Positions 15,820 through 25,991 of a stretch of DNA of 64,000 bases are shown here, in pieces (position 1 is the first letter of the stretch; every line of letters starts with the position of its first letter). The stretch is from Planomicrobium sp. CPCC 101110 (lineage in GTDB: Bacteria; Bacillota; Bacilli; Bacillales_A; Planococcaceae). Where the stretch lies: positions 186,001-250,000 of the forward strand of contig NZ_VOHD01000009.1 in assembly GCF_007859395.1 (NCBI RefSeq), in the 5' to 3' direction. The notes under the pieces were generated by a model, which saw only the letters and a program-made list of their open reading frames with translations, ran no database searches and was not told where the DNA came from. Both the position numbers and the translations under genes were made by a program.

Positions 15820-16911
15820 TCATCCCCCTATGCAAGCAAGACCTTGCTCTTTGATATCTCTGAGTTTTCCAGGTCCGATGCCTTTTATTTCCGTTAATTC
15901 GTCAATGGTTCGGAAAGGCCTTTCCGCAATGATGCCTTTTGCATAAGCCGGTCCAATGCCTGCAATTTCCTGCAGTTCCGCAGAGGATGCGGCATTCAAA
16001 TTAATGCACCGATTTTTCCCTTCTTTGGCAACCCCATCCCGTTCCGTGGACACGCTGTATGTCTTGCCATCTGTCTCTACAATGACAGTCCCATTGACAT
16101 CGGTGCCGAATACTTCCGCTCCAGCATTCTCCGCAGCAGCCAGCACTTCTGCATGGGGATGGCCATAGGAATTATCCGCCCCCGCACTGTAAATGGCGAT
16201 TTCAGGAGATACCGATTTTAAAAATGCGTCGCTTGTAGACGTATTGGATCCATGGTGCCCTAAATGCAAGATTTCGGCATCCAACTCCATCCCACTATCA
16301 ATCATGTTCTGTTCTTCTTTAATGCCGGAATCACCTGTAAAGACGAAGCGTATGTCACCATACGTGAGCCTGAACGAAACCGACTCTTCATTGGCTTTTC
16401 CAGTGATCTTTTCCGGATACAACACTTCAATTTCCATGGCTCCCAGATCGAATACTTCTCCGCTCCGCGGCTCATAATAATCGCTGCCTCCAGAATCGAT
16501 CGCTTCCAGCGTTTCGATGAACGTGTCAGATGTGCTTTCGTTGCCTGACATCCACACTTCCCCAACGTCATAGTTCTTAATGACATCAGCCAACTGCCCA
16601 ATATGGTCAGAATCGGGGTGGGTTCCAACTGCAATGTCGATTTTCCGAATGTCCTGCGCTTCCAAATAATCGATCACATCCGTGGAATTCCAATCTCCCG
16701 CATCAATGAGCATTGTATGGCCTTCCATCTCGAGTAATGTCGAGTCGCCCTGCCCCACATCAATAAAGTGCACTTTCAAGCCGCCAGCCTGCTGTTCAGA
16801 GGCTGTGTGTTTTTGCGTCCCAGCTTCTTCCGCCTTTTCACTTGGACGGATACAAGCCCCTAGCAGCAGCAAAATCAATAAGCAATGGAAAACTAGCCAT
16901 TTTTTCTTCAA
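15820..16911 (-). CDS. Lipoprotein with ComEC-type MBL domain and ComEA-type HhH domain
   Basis: 363 residues. A lipobox (LLLLGAC, Cys20) marks it as a lipoprotein on the outer face of the membrane. Residues ~44-285 form a metallo-beta-lactamase-fold domain like that of ComEC (HFIDVGQGDSTLLE, THPDSDHIG with His98/Asp102/His103, TGDSG, HLGHHGSNTST). Residues ~305-363 form a helix-hairpin-helix pair like ComEA (INLNAASSAELQEIAGIGPAYA). So a probable nuclease or phosphodiesterase is fused to a DNA-binding module, without the ComEC channel helices. The start is TTG at 16911 with GGGAGAG upstream. A role in degrading or handling external DNA is inferred only. Confidence 0.88.
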   Translation of the reverse strand: MKKKWLVFHCLLILLLLGACIRPSEKAEEAGTQKHTASEQQAGGLKVHFIDVGQGDSTLLEMEGHTMLIDAGDWNSTDVIDYLEAQDIRKIDIAVGTHPDSDHIGQLADVIKNYDVGEVWMSGNESTSDTFIETLEAIDSGGSDYYEPRSGEVFDLGAMEIEVLYPEKITGKANEESVSFRLTYGDIRFVFTGDSGIKEEQNMIDSGMELDAEILHLGHHGSNTSTSDAFLKSVSPEIAIYSAGADNSYGHPHAEVLAAAENAGAEVFGTDVNGTVIVETDGKTYSVSTERDGVAKEGKNRCINLNAASSAELQEIAGIGPAYAKGIIAERPFRTIDELTEIKGIGPGKLRDIKEQGLACIGG

Positions 16912-17008
16912 GGACTCTCCCTCATTTCATACTGCATTTTACCACAATGCACTTTCTTCTCGCTCTTCCCGCCTTCTCAAGAAGCTAAGCGCCTGCCGCG
17001 CCGAACCA

Positions 17009-17041
17009 CAAAAAAACCGCTTCAAAATTTCCGAAGCGGCC
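17009..17041 (-). terminator. Terminator of the glycogen operon
   Basis: CCGCTTC / GAAGCGG stem with TTTTTT on the minus strand, after the SDR that is the last gene of the operon. Confidence 0.85.
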
Positions 17042-17062
17042 TTGTCTTTGTATGATGAAGAT

Positions 17063-17869
17063 TTAAGATGACATATAACCGCCGCCGTTCACATGCAAAA
17101 ACTGGCCCGTCATATACGAGTTTTGGGAATCCGCCAAGAAAACAAAAGCTTTTGCGAGTTCGTACGGCTGTCCAGGGCGGCCCGCCGGCACATCTTTCCC
17201 AAAATCTTCCCCCACATTAGGGTTGATGTCTTCAAATGTTTTCGTAATGAGCGGGGTCCAGACCGGTCCAGGCGCAATTCCATTCACTGCAATTCCCTGG
17301 TCGACCAGGCGCCGCGCCAAAGAACGGGTCAAAGAAACCATGGCCCCATTCGCCCCGGCATAATCAATAAGATCCGAATGTCCCTGATAAGCATTGATGG
17401 AGGCCGTATTGATGATGCGGCTCCCTTTTTCCAAATAGGGGAGCGCCGCTCTTACAATATAAAACATGGCAAACGCTTTAATCTGAAACGTTTTTAACAA
17501 TTGTTCATCCGTAATATCCAGCGGCGATGTCTGGGGATATTGAAAACCTGCATTGTTTACAATGACGTCCAATCGGCCGAATTCTTCCAACGCAAATTGG
17601 ACCAAACGACCGCAATTATCCGAAGTGCTCAAATCTCCACTCAACGCCCTTGCTTCGCCGCCATATTTTTCGATTACTTGTATCGTTTCATTGGCTGATT
17701 CCTCGTCGTCCAAGTGGCCAATCACCACTTTTGCGCCTTCTTTTGCGTACGCGATGGACACAGCACGGCCAATGCCGCTGCTGCCTCCAGTCACAAGAGC
17801 CACTTTCCCGCTCAATACTCCGCTTGCTTTGTAATCTTCCAAATCCGTATTATTGAACGGCTTATCCAC
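17063..17869 (-). CDS. SDR oxidoreductase family protein lacking the catalytic lysine
   Basis: 268-residue classical SDR of the general-stress YdaD/YhdF type, with an N-terminal extension before the fold. TGGSSGIG (27-34) binds NAD(P), NNAG (105-108) and Ser157 are present, and Tyr170 sits in DYAGANGA, where the YxxxK lysine is replaced by Asn174 (codon AAT at 17348-17350). The lysine is needed for catalysis in most SDRs, so activity is doubtful. The start is GTG with GGGTGG upstream. It begins 15 nt after glgP and ends at the operon terminator, so it is cotranscribed with glycogen genes. Role unknown. Confidence 0.85.
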   Translation of the reverse strand: MDKPFNNTDLEDYKASGVLSGKVALVTGGSSGIGRAVSIAYAKEGAKVVIGHLDDEESANETIQVIEKYGGEARALSGDLSTSDNCGRLVQFALEEFGRLDVIVNNAGFQYPQTSPLDITDEQLLKTFQIKAFAMFYIVRAALPYLEKGSRIINTASINAYQGHSDLIDYAGANGAMVSLTRSLARRLVDQGIAVNGIAPGPVWTPLITKTFEDINPNVGEDFGKDVPAGRPGQPYELAKAFVFLADSQNSYMTGQFLHVNGGGYMSS

Positions 17870-17884
17870 TCCACTACCACCCTT

Positions 17885-20251
17885 TCAGGATTCAATGCGC
17901 ACTAAAATTTTCTCAAGGCGCCAAACTTCGTCCGAATACTGCTGAATGGTTCGGTCGCTGGAAAAAATGCCGGATTCTGCAATGTTTTTCACTGACATCC
18001 CCCACCACTCCTTTTGATCCGCATAAGCCTCCACCATTTTTTCATGCACCCCGGCGTAGCTATGGAAATCTTTCAGCACAAAGTAAGGATCATTCAAGTC
18101 CACCAACTGTTTGCGGATAAAACTGATATTGCCGATGCCATCGGACAATTCCCCTTGAAGCAGCCGAGCTATAAGCCGTTTCAGCTCCGGGCTCTCCTCA
18201 ATCACTTCTTGCGCCCGATAAGTTTTGTGCTTTTCAAGCATCATGATTTGCTGGGAATGAAGGCCGAAAATAAAAGCATTTTCTTTGCCAACATGGTCAA
18301 CAATTTCAACGTTGGCACCGTCAAGCGTCCCTAATGTTATTCCGCCATTCATCATGAATTTCATGTTCCCGGTGCCTGAAGCTTCTTTGGAAGCGGTCGA
18401 AATCTGTTCACTGACGTCTGCGGCCGGAAACATTTTTTCGCCATGGCTGACGTTGTAATCTTCCACAAAAACAACATGGATGTGTTTGCGCACTAAGGGG
18501 TCCTTGTTCACTTTGTCGGCCACAACATTGATCAGCTTGATGACTTGCTTGGCGAATTCATATCCCGGAGCCGCTTTGCCGCCAAAGAAAAACGTTCTCG
18601 GATACGGCCGGAATGTGCTGTCTTCTTTGATGCGGTCGTAAAGCGATTGAATATGGAGAATGTTCATCAATTGGCGCTTATAGCCATGAAACCGTTTGAT
18701 ATGGATATCAAAAATAGACAGCGGATCTATGAGGCTGTCCCTTGATTTTCCAACATGGTCGATCAACTGATTTTTTTTCGTCTGCTTTACCGCCTTCAAG
18801 GCTTCCAGGAACGAAGAGTCGATGGCGAACTTTTCTAAGTTATTCAATAGGATTGGTTTTTTTATCCACTCTTCCCCGATAGAGTCTGTAATTAACTTTG
18901 TCAGTTCGGGGTTGGCTTTGATCAGCCAGCGGCGATGGGTGATGCCATTGGTTTTGTTGTGGAATTTTTCCGGAAACTGCCTGTGAAGCTCTTTAAGTTC
19001 CCGGTTCTTCAAGATATCCGTGTGAAGCTGAGCCACTCCATTTACTTTATAGCTGCCCACAACTGCCAATACGGCCATTTTTACAATGCCGCCGTCAATG
19101 ATGGACATCTTTTTAAACGCCTCTTCTTTGCATTGCTGTTCCTGCAGCTGTGCTTTGAAACGGCGGTCAATTTCTTGGATAATTTCATAAACGCGGGGAA
19201 CCAATGATGCCAGCAGGGAGCTGTCCCATTTTTCCATCGCTTCCCCCAGGATTGTGTGATTTGTGTAAGAAATGGTCCGGGTCGTGAGATTCCAGGCTTC
19301 TTCCCATTCCAATCCCTCCACATCAAGCAAAAGGCGCATGAGTTCCGGAATCGCAATTGCCGGATGGGTATCATTGATTTGGATCGCTACATGGTCAGGC
19401 AATTGCCGGATGGGGCAAGGCAAGGTTCTTAAAATGGTTTGAAGAGAAGCACTGCACATAAAATACTGCTGTTTCAAACGCAAGATCTTCCCCGTAACAA
19501 GGGAATCGTTCGGATAAAGCCGGTCGGATATCGCTGCGGTTTCCGCTTCATATTCCTCAAAGTCCTTCGTTTCCGGAAGCGGGCGTCCGGAAATCTCCGC
19601 TTGCCATAACCGCAAGGTATTCACTGTCCCGCCGGATGCACCGATAATCGGCATGTCATATGGAACAGCTTTAACCCATTCCACATCTTTAAGGTTCGGA
19701 TGCAATCGGCCATAGAACGGAATCTCCACTGATAAATCATCCCGCCTGATTTCCCGGTTCCCTGTTTCCGTTATCCAATTGGTCGGATATTCGGATTGAA
19801 AGCCGTTTTCAATCCGCTGCGTAAACAATCCGCCTTTGTAACGGATGCCGTACCCATGCCCCGGCAACTGCAAAGCAGCGAGCGAATCCAAAAAACAAGC
19901 CGCCAGTCTTCCAAGCCCTCCGTTGCCAAGCCCCGGTTCAGGTTCCATTTCTTCTAATTCATCCAAGCTAAAACCGAGTTCCTGCAGCCCTTTTTGGACA
20001 ATTGGGAAGATCCCCAAATTGTGAAGATTCTGCCCAAGCATCCGACCAATCAGAAATTCAATTGAAAAATAGTATAACTGCTTTGTCCCAGCTTCCTCGT
20101 AGCGCTTATTCGTTCGGACCCAATCTTTTTCCACAACTTCTCTCACCATGGCGCCAAGTACCGCATACGCCAATCCGGGGTCCTTATCTTCTCCGGTTTG
20201 CTTCAGACGTTTCGTAAATTCTTTTTTGAATTCCTCTTTCGAATCGAACAT
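17885..20251 (-). CDS. glgP: Glycogen phosphorylase
   Basis: 788 residues, typical of bacterial GlgP. It releases glucose-1-phosphate from glycogen ends. The GNGGLGRLAACFLDS region (near residue 110) is the conserved N-terminal core; KEASGTGNMKFMMNG carries the pyridoxal-phosphate lysine; IHVVFVEDYNVSHGEKMFPAADVSEQIS precedes it. The protein lacks the long regulatory N-terminus of eukaryotic enzymes. GAGGGTGAGG lies before the ATG. It is the fifth gene of the glg operon, 9 nt after glgA, and supplies the breakdown arm of the pathway. Confidence 0.95.
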   Translation of the reverse strand: MFDSKEEFKKEFTKRLKQTGEDKDPGLAYAVLGAMVREVVEKDWVRTNKRYEEAGTKQLYYFSIEFLIGRMLGQNLHNLGIFPIVQKGLQELGFSLDELEEMEPEPGLGNGGLGRLAACFLDSLAALQLPGHGYGIRYKGGLFTQRIENGFQSEYPTNWITETGNREIRRDDLSVEIPFYGRLHPNLKDVEWVKAVPYDMPIIGASGGTVNTLRLWQAEISGRPLPETKDFEEYEAETAAISDRLYPNDSLVTGKILRLKQQYFMCSASLQTILRTLPCPIRQLPDHVAIQINDTHPAIAIPELMRLLLDVEGLEWEEAWNLTTRTISYTNHTILGEAMEKWDSSLLASLVPRVYEIIQEIDRRFKAQLQEQQCKEEAFKKMSIIDGGIVKMAVLAVVGSYKVNGVAQLHTDILKNRELKELHRQFPEKFHNKTNGITHRRWLIKANPELTKLITDSIGEEWIKKPILLNNLEKFAIDSSFLEALKAVKQTKKNQLIDHVGKSRDSLIDPLSIFDIHIKRFHGYKRQLMNILHIQSLYDRIKEDSTFRPYPRTFFFGGKAAPGYEFAKQVIKLINVVADKVNKDPLVRKHIHVVFVEDYNVSHGEKMFPAADVSEQISTASKEASGTGNMKFMMNGGITLGTLDGANVEIVDHVGKENAFIFGLHSQQIMMLEKHKTYRAQEVIEESPELKRLIARLLQGELSDGIGNISFIRKQLVDLNDPYFVLKDFHSYAGVHEKMVEAYADQKEWWGMSVKNIAESGIFSSDRTIQQYSDEVWRLEKILVRIES

Positions 20252-20260
20252 AGTTTATCC

Positions 20261-21697
20261 TCACCCTCTGGCTATCCTCTCATATTCTTTTGCGTACTCT
20301 TTTGCAGAATGCGCCCAAGAATAATCGCCGACCATTCCATTTTGTTTGATTGTCTCCCAGTGTTCCGGTTTGGAATACAGTGATAAAGCCCGTTCTACTG
20401 CATCAGAAAAAGATTTGCCCTGCAGAAAGTCGCTAAGGAAACCTGTTCCGCTGCGGGTGTTTTCATCATATTCTTCGATAGTATCCTTCAAGCCCCCGGT
20501 TTTATTGGCAACTGGAACGGTCCCGTAACGCATTGAGATCAACTGGCTCAAACCACAAGGCTCAAAATGCGATGGCATCAGAAAAATGTCAGCCCCAGCG
20601 TACAACAAATGGGCAAGCGCTTCGTCAAAACCGATATAGATCCCTACTTTTTCCGGATAGCTTTCGGCTAGCTGACGGAAAAACTGTTCATTTTTTTCTT
20701 CGCCGGATCCAAGAAGCACAAACTGCAAATCCGTTTTTTCAAGGAGGCCCGGCAATGTTTCCATCAGCACATCAACGCCTTTTTGTCTGGATAATCTGGA
20801 AACCATGGTCAACAAGGGAATATCCCCGCGCTCCGGCAATTCGAATTTTGCTTGGATTGCCCGTTTATTGACCGCTTTTTCTTCCATGCTTGTCTGGTCA
20901 TATTCCTTTTCAATCATTAAATCAGCCGCCGGATTGTAAGCAACGGTATCGATGCCGTTTAATATGCCGATGAATTTCTCTTCCAGTTCCTGAAGCAAAG
21001 GATGTAATTTTTCCCCGTACTGCTCTGTCAAGATTTCATTCCGATATGTAGGGCTAACCGTACTAATGCAGTCAGCATATAACAAACCGGTTTTCATCAT
21101 ATTGAATTTGCCGTTCCATTCAACTAGGCCCTCATCAAAATAACGTTCGTCCATCTCGTAATTGGAAAGGAAAGCCTCTTTGGAATAAGGTCCTTGATAA
21201 AGCAAATTATGGATTGTCAGCATTGTTTTGATGTTTTCATTAAATCTCCGGAACTGCTCATCTTCCCGCACCAGAAATGGTATCATCGCTGCATGCCAAT
21301 CATGTACGTGCAGTACATCTGCTTTGAAATTCAAGGTCTGCATTACCGCTAAGGCAGCCCGGTTAAAAAAGGCGTAGCGTTCGGCATCATCGGTATGCCC
21401 ATAAACACGTTCCCGCTTAAAATATTTATCGTGTTCCAGGAAAATAAACCGTACACCATTTTGTACATACTCATAAATTCCACATTTTTTTTTGTCATAT
21501 TTGAACGGAATTTCGATTTCTTCAATTAATGAGAATTCCTCCTCGTACTTTTCTGGAATCAAGTTGTATTTTGGGAGTATGACCATTACTTCATGGCCCA
21601 GCTCCACCAATTCTTTGGGCAATGCCCCCATTACATCACCAAGCCCTCCCACTTTCACAAAAGGGGCACATTCGGCTGCTGCCATGACAATCTTCAT
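20261..21697 (-). CDS. glgA: Glycogen synthase (ADP-glucose)
   Basis: 478 residues, GT-B fold, family GT5. KVGGLGDVMGALPKEL (residues 16-31) is the ADP-glucose binding start of starch/glycogen synthases. DVLHVHDWHAAMIP, ISTVSPTYRNEI and the C-terminal PSHFEPCGLSQLISMRYG motif with its catalytic Glu are all present. It extends alpha-1,4 glucan chains. GAAGGAGG precedes the ATG, and its start overlaps the end of glgD by 4 nt (ATGA), showing tight coupling. Confidence 0.96.
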   Translation of the reverse strand: MKIVMAAAECAPFVKVGGLGDVMGALPKELVELGHEVMVILPKYNLIPEKYEEEFSLIEEIEIPFKYDKKKCGIYEYVQNGVRFIFLEHDKYFKRERVYGHTDDAERYAFFNRAALAVMQTLNFKADVLHVHDWHAAMIPFLVREDEQFRRFNENIKTMLTIHNLLYQGPYSKEAFLSNYEMDERYFDEGLVEWNGKFNMMKTGLLYADCISTVSPTYRNEILTEQYGEKLHPLLQELEEKFIGILNGIDTVAYNPAADLMIEKEYDQTSMEEKAVNKRAIQAKFELPERGDIPLLTMVSRLSRQKGVDVLMETLPGLLEKTDLQFVLLGSGEEKNEQFFRQLAESYPEKVGIYIGFDEALAHLLYAGADIFLMPSHFEPCGLSQLISMRYGTVPVANKTGGLKDTIEEYDENTRSGTGFLSDFLQGKSFSDAVERALSLYSKPEHWETIKQNGMVGDYSWAHSAKEYAKEYERIARG

Positions 21698-22716
21698 CCA
21701 ACATCCTCCTTCAATACTCGTTCCCCTTTACGCAAGACGACCGGGTTTTCTTTTGTCCCACGCAAGATTACACCCGATTCAATATGGACCTCTTTATCGG
21801 CGATCACATAAGACAAATCACAGCCTTCCCCGATGACGCATTTCTGCATGATGATGCAGTGGTCCACTTTCGCGTTCTTTTTGACCATAACGGCGCGGCC
21901 AAGAATGCTTTCCGTCACCGAACCTTCGATGGTACCCCCGTTAGCAAGCAATGCCCGCTTCACCACAGAACCTTTGAGATAACGGGTAGGAGGTTCATCT
22001 TTTACTTTGGTGTAGATTGGGCATTCGTGAAGAAATAACTCGCTCCATCGCTCAACGTTCAACAAAGCCATCGATTCGTTGAAATAGCTTTGTACTGAGT
22101 CAATGACAGCTACATAGCCCTCATATTCATAGCGCCCATACGTATAAGGTTTCTTCTTCAAATTCACAAGATCTTCCACGCTGACAACGCGTTTTTCTTT
22201 ATAGACGTCGATTAGCTCCATCAGCAATTCCCTAGACATGATATAGCTTTTTAATGAAGTGTCTCCGCTAACCGCCTCTGTAATGTCCGCTCCTGATTCA
22301 ATATGGGCCTGCAGCATCTTCTGATAGTTAATCTGGGTTATTGTATAGCAACTTGTGATGACGACGTGCTGGCGTCTGCTTTTCGTTATAAAAGCTTTGT
22401 GTTCTTCCAACGCCGCAAAAGCCCCGACACTCAAATGCCCGCCGTTTAGCTGGGTAGGAGGCAAAAGGAATAAACCGTCTTTTCTGCGGTCCAAATCCCA
22501 GCTTTTCCCCATACCTATATGATCCAAAAGCGACACAAACGGGTTAGTCGGAAAAACGCCTACCGAGCTTATGCCGGAGTTGACAATGTTGGACAAGGTA
22601 AAATCAATTAGCCGGTACCGCCCAGCAAAAGGAACGGAAGCCGTTGAACGGTACATCGTTAAATCTTCCAAACCAGGTATTCTCACTGCTGCATCAACGA
22701 TTGCCATCAAACGCAT
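21694..22716 (-). CDS. glgD: ADP-glucose pyrophosphorylase-like subunit GlgD
   Basis: 340 residues, related to GlgC but without the GGxGxRL nucleotide loop at the N-terminus (it reads [17 protein letters not shown]), as expected for the non-catalytic, stimulatory GlgD partner of Bacillales GlgC. The conserved [15 protein letters not shown] and a C-terminal left-handed beta-helix with hexapeptide-like repeats remain. I place the start at 22716 (AAGGAAG about 8 nt upstream); the frame is open to 22752 without a better site. It overlaps glgC by 23 nt and glgA by 4 nt. Confidence 0.93.
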   Translation of the reverse strand: MRLMAIVDAAVRIPGLEDLTMYRSTASVPFAGRYRLIDFTLSNIVNSGISSVGVFPTNPFVSLLDHIGMGKSWDLDRRKDGLFLLPPTQLNGGHLSVGAFAALEEHKAFITKSRRQHVVITSCYTITQINYQKMLQAHIESGADITEAVSGDTSLKSYIMSRELLMELIDVYKEKRVVSVEDLVNLKKKPYTYGRYEYEGYVAVIDSVQSYFNESMALLNVERWSELFLHECPIYTKVKDEPPTRYLKGSVVKRALLANGGTIEGSVTESILGRAVMVKKNAKVDHCIIMQKCVIGEGCDLSYVIADKEVHIESGVILRGTKENPVVLRKGERVLKEDVG

Positions 22717-23860
22717 GTTCGCCACTTCCTTTCCACTTTTCGACAATTTCATCCGTCAACAAAATGATTTCCCCTTCTGGGCTTCCTACTTCAAAATTAT
22801 CAGGAACATTAAATGAGGGAGGCACAATGGCTCTGGTTAGTTTTGCCCCGTTGCCGACAACCACTCCGCTCATGATGACGCAGTCTTGTATAGTTGCTCC
22901 CTCTTTAATATAAACATCTTGGAATACTACTGACTTGGTCACTTCCCCTTCGATAACACAGCCTTCGTTAACAAAAGATTCCTGAACATACCCTGTTTCT
23001 GTGACAACTTGCGGCGGCAGCTGGGGATTGGAAGAAAATATGCGCCATGCCGGATCGTGCAAGTTCAGGCCGGATTCGGGGTTCAACAAATCCATATTAG
23101 CTTCCCACAGGCTTTCAACGGTTCCGACATCTTTCCAATAGCCTTTATACGGATAAGCGACCAGCTTTTCCCCTTTGCCAAGCATCAGCGGAATGATGTC
23201 ATGCCCAAAGTCATGGGAAGAGTCTTCGTTTTCGTTGTCCATGATCAAGAAATCTTTCAGTTTTTGCCAATCAAATATATAGACGCCCATCGAAGCCAAA
23301 TTGCTTTTCGCATCTTTCGGCTTTTCGACAAATTCGGTTATGTTCATTTTTTCGTCGGTATTCATAATGCCAAATCGATGGGTTTCCTCCCATGGCACCT
23401 CGATGACCGAAATGGTGGCATCCGCTTGCTGTTCTTTATGGAAATCCAGCATCATGCCATAATCCATTTTGTAAATGTGGTCGCCCGATAAGATGATGAC
23501 ATATTCGGGGTCGTGTTCCATCAAATAGTTGATGTTTTGATAAATGGCATTTGCTGTGCCGTCATACCATCTGATGCCTCCCATGGCTGCATAAGGCGTC
23601 AGCATCGTAACGCCCCCATTGCGCCGGTCCAAATCCCAAGGCGTCCCAAGGCCGATGTAATTATGCAGCACATGGGGCTGGTATTGGGTCAATACGCCGA
23701 CCGTATGGATTTCCGAATTCATGCAATTCGATAACGGGAAATCGATGATCCGGTATTTTCCGCCAAAAGGAATGGCGGGCTTGGCAATATTGTACGTAAG
23801 CGATTTCAAACGGCTTCCTTGTCCTCCTGCTAGAAGCATGGCCACGATTTCGGTCTTCAT
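22694..23860 (-). CDS. glgC: Glucose-1-phosphate adenylyltransferase
   Basis: 388 residues. [13 protein letters not shown] (N-terminal loop) binds [22 protein letters not shown] and [11 protein letters not shown] are the classic ADP-glucose pyrophosphorylase signatures; FVEKP is the sugar-phosphate site. It makes ADP-glucose from glucose-1-phosphate and ATP, the committed step of glycogen synthesis, probably as a heteromer with GlgD. GGAG lies before the ATG. Its start overlaps the end of glgB by 4 nt. Confidence 0.96.
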   Translation of the reverse strand: MKTEIVAMLLAGGQGSRLKSLTYNIAKPAIPFGGKYRIIDFPLSNCMNSEIHTVGVLTQYQPHVLHNYIGLGTPWDLDRRNGGVTMLTPYAAMGGIRWYDGTANAIYQNINYLMEHDPEYVIILSGDHIYKMDYGMMLDFHKEQQADATISVIEVPWEETHRFGIMNTDEKMNITEFVEKPKDAKSNLASMGVYIFDWQKLKDFLIMDNENEDSSHDFGHDIIPLMLGKGEKLVAYPYKGYWKDVGTVESLWEANMDLLNPESGLNLHDPAWRIFSSNPQLPPQVVTETGYVQESFVNEGCVIEGEVTKSVVFQDVYIKEGATIQDCVIMSGVVVGNGAKLTRAIVPPSFNVPDNFEVGSPEGEIILLTDEIVEKWKGSGEHAFDGNR

Positions 23861-25740
23861 TCAACTTCACTCCTATCCTGTTTTTTCTTCCAAATACTCA
23901 TGGTGAATGCGGGCAAATCAATTTCCATCGATTGGCTTTGGCGGTTGAATGGAATCTCCTTGGCAACAGCCTGTACATGCTGCTGCTCACTCCCTCCTCC
24001 ATAAGGAGCCTGGTCTGTTGAAAATATCTGTAGGTAGATGCCTTTTGACGGCACCCCGATTTGAAAATCCGGATAATGGCAGTCCGAAAAATTGCAGACG
24101 ATAACGCATTCATTTTCCGGCGAACGCCCCCTGCGGACAAATGAAGCGACACTTTGCTTGCTGTTGTCGGCATCCAGCCATTGGAATCCTTCCCGCTGGT
24201 CGTCCAGTTCGTATAAGGCTGGCTCACTTCTGTAGAACATCAACAGTTCTTTTGTAAACAAGGCCATTTGCCGATGGGCTTTAAAGTCATATAAATGCCA
24301 GTCCAATTGGGGCTGGAATTTCCATTCGTCGAAATGGCCGAATTCCTGGCCCATAAACAACAGCTTTTTCCCAGGATGGGCAATCCAAAACCCGAGAAGC
24401 AAACGCAATTGATGGAATTTCTCCTCGTAAGTGCCAGGAAGCTTGTTGAGCAAGGACCCTTGCCCATGAACAAATTCATCGTGAGAAAAAGTGGAAATAA
24501 ACCGTTCTTCGTAATGATAAAAAATAGAAAAGTTGATATTGCCGTGAAATTTGGAGCGCTCAGCGGGCGGCGTTTTCATATATACCTGGACATCGTTCAT
24601 CCAGCCAAAATTCCATTTGTAATGGAATCCCACTCCTCCATCTTCAATTTCGCCCGTCACTTTCGGATAATGCCAGGCGTCTTCTGCAATCAGCACGGCT
24701 TCCGGATGATGTTGCCTCAAAGAAGCGGTTAAATTGCGAAGAAACGCCACCCCATCTTCATTCGGAGTTCGCTCAGGGTCATTTGGGACAAACAGCAAGT
24801 TGACCAATGCATCCATCCGGAAACCATCAAATTTGAATTCGTCCAGCCAATAATGGGCACTTGATAAGAGAAAGCTGACGACTTCCCCCTTTCGTACATC
24901 AAAGTTCAACGTCCCCCAATCCGGGTTCATCCGGCGTTCCGGCCTGGCTTCTTCATAAAGAGGGGTGCCATTGAACAAAGCCAAAGCATGCAGGTCGACG
25001 CAAAAGTGGCCAGGCACCCAATCAAGAAACAAACCAATTCCGCTTTCTGCACATTTTTGGATGAAGTATTTCAAATCATCTCCTGACCCATACCTGCTGG
25101 TCGGAGAAAAATAGCCGGTAGTTTGATATCCCCAGGATTCGTCAAGCGGATGTTCCGTAATGGGCATCATTTCAATATGCGTGAATCCTTGCTTTTTTAC
25201 ATACGGGATTACTTCTTCCGCCAGCTCCCGGTAAGTTAGAAACCGGCCATCTTTTGTGCGTTTCCATGTCCCTATATGCAACTCATAAATTGCCATCGGC
25301 TCTTCAAAATGCTGCCGATTTGGCGATTTTTTCAGATTAATGACCGCTTCAGGCCAAAGAAACTCTGAATCCGCTTGTACAATTGAGCGGTTTTGCGGCC
25401 TTTTTTCACTTGCTCTGGCAAAAGGATCGATTTTGCGCAAGTTTTCTTTTTGCGGTGTTTCAATTTCATATTCGTACCGATAGCCTGCCATCATCCTTGG
25501 CACTGATGCTTGCCATATCGCCGAATCGAGCGGATGGGAAGTCATTGGGTATCTTTCTTCCTTGTTATCTTTGGCATTAGCGCAAACGACAGTGACACGC
25601 TCCACCTCCGGCACCCAGACTGTGAAAGTTGTCTCGCCGTCCCGCAAATGCGAGCCAAAGTACCGATAAGCGTCAATCATCCGCCCTTCGTGAAATTCCA
25701 ATAGCTTTTCTTGCGTTAAAGAATTTGCTTGGCTGATCAA
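23857..25740 (-). CDS. glgB: 1,4-alpha-glucan branching enzyme
   Basis: About 627 residues, family GH13. An N-terminal CBM48 domain ([21 protein letters not shown]) is followed by the barrel with [11 protein letters not shown] (nucleophile Asp), [12 protein letters not shown] (acid/base Glu) and [16 protein letters not shown] (transition-state Asp). It makes alpha-1,6 branches. The start is TTG at 25740 with GGGGGGTG about 5 nt upstream; the frame extends to 25755 but that would bury the ribosome-binding site. It is the first gene of the operon glgB-C-D-A-P-SDR, divergent from the Sco gene. Confidence 0.95.
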   Translation of the reverse strand: MISQANSLTQEKLLEFHEGRMIDAYRYFGSHLRDGETTFTVWVPEVERVTVVCANAKDNKEERYPMTSHPLDSAIWQASVPRMMAGYRYEYEIETPQKENLRKIDPFARASEKRPQNRSIVQADSEFLWPEAVINLKKSPNRQHFEEPMAIYELHIGTWKRTKDGRFLTYRELAEEVIPYVKKQGFTHIEMMPITEHPLDESWGYQTTGYFSPTSRYGSGDDLKYFIQKCAESGIGLFLDWVPGHFCVDLHALALFNGTPLYEEARPERRMNPDWGTLNFDVRKGEVVSFLLSSAHYWLDEFKFDGFRMDALVNLLFVPNDPERTPNEDGVAFLRNLTASLRQHHPEAVLIAEDAWHYPKVTGEIEDGGVGFHYKWNFGWMNDVQVYMKTPPAERSKFHGNINFSIFYHYEERFISTFSHDEFVHGQGSLLNKLPGTYEEKFHQLRLLLGFWIAHPGKKLLFMGQEFGHFDEWKFQPQLDWHLYDFKAHRQMALFTKELLMFYRSEPALYELDDQREGFQWLDADNSKQSVASFVRRGRSPENECVIVCNFSDCHYPDFQIGVPSKGIYLQIFSTDQAPYGGGSEQQHVQAVAKEIPFNRQSQSMEIDLPAFTMSIWKKKQDRSEVE

Positions 25741-25815
25741 TATAACACCCCCCAAAAGGACTGCAGCTTCCCGTCATTTCTTACTAGTTATTCTACAGAC
25801 TGCACCGAAAACCCT

Positions 25816-25821
25816 TGTCAA
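25816..25821 (-). promoter_or_regulatory. Possible -35 box of the glycogen operon
   Basis: TTGACA on the minus strand, about 80 nt before glgB. The matching -10 is unclear (TAGAAT at 20 nt, CTGTAG at 17 nt), so this is tentative. Confidence 0.25.
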
Positions 25822-25991
25822 AATACAAAATTATCAGAAAATAATAACAAAAATTATTATTCACTTTGCCGAATCCAGCGGACGTTCGAAATGTTTACAC
25901 ATATTTCTGTTGCAAGGCACTTGTTTGATGCCAGTATATCCACTACGCTTATGGAGGATAAACAAGCTAAAGAAAGCGAGGACGAGGAACC

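Noticed and set aside
18361..18420. Altered active site in GlgP (STASKEASGTG instead of STAGKEASGTG)
   Set aside because: Only a Gly to Ser change beside an intact pyridoxal-phosphate lysine region; unlikely to matter.
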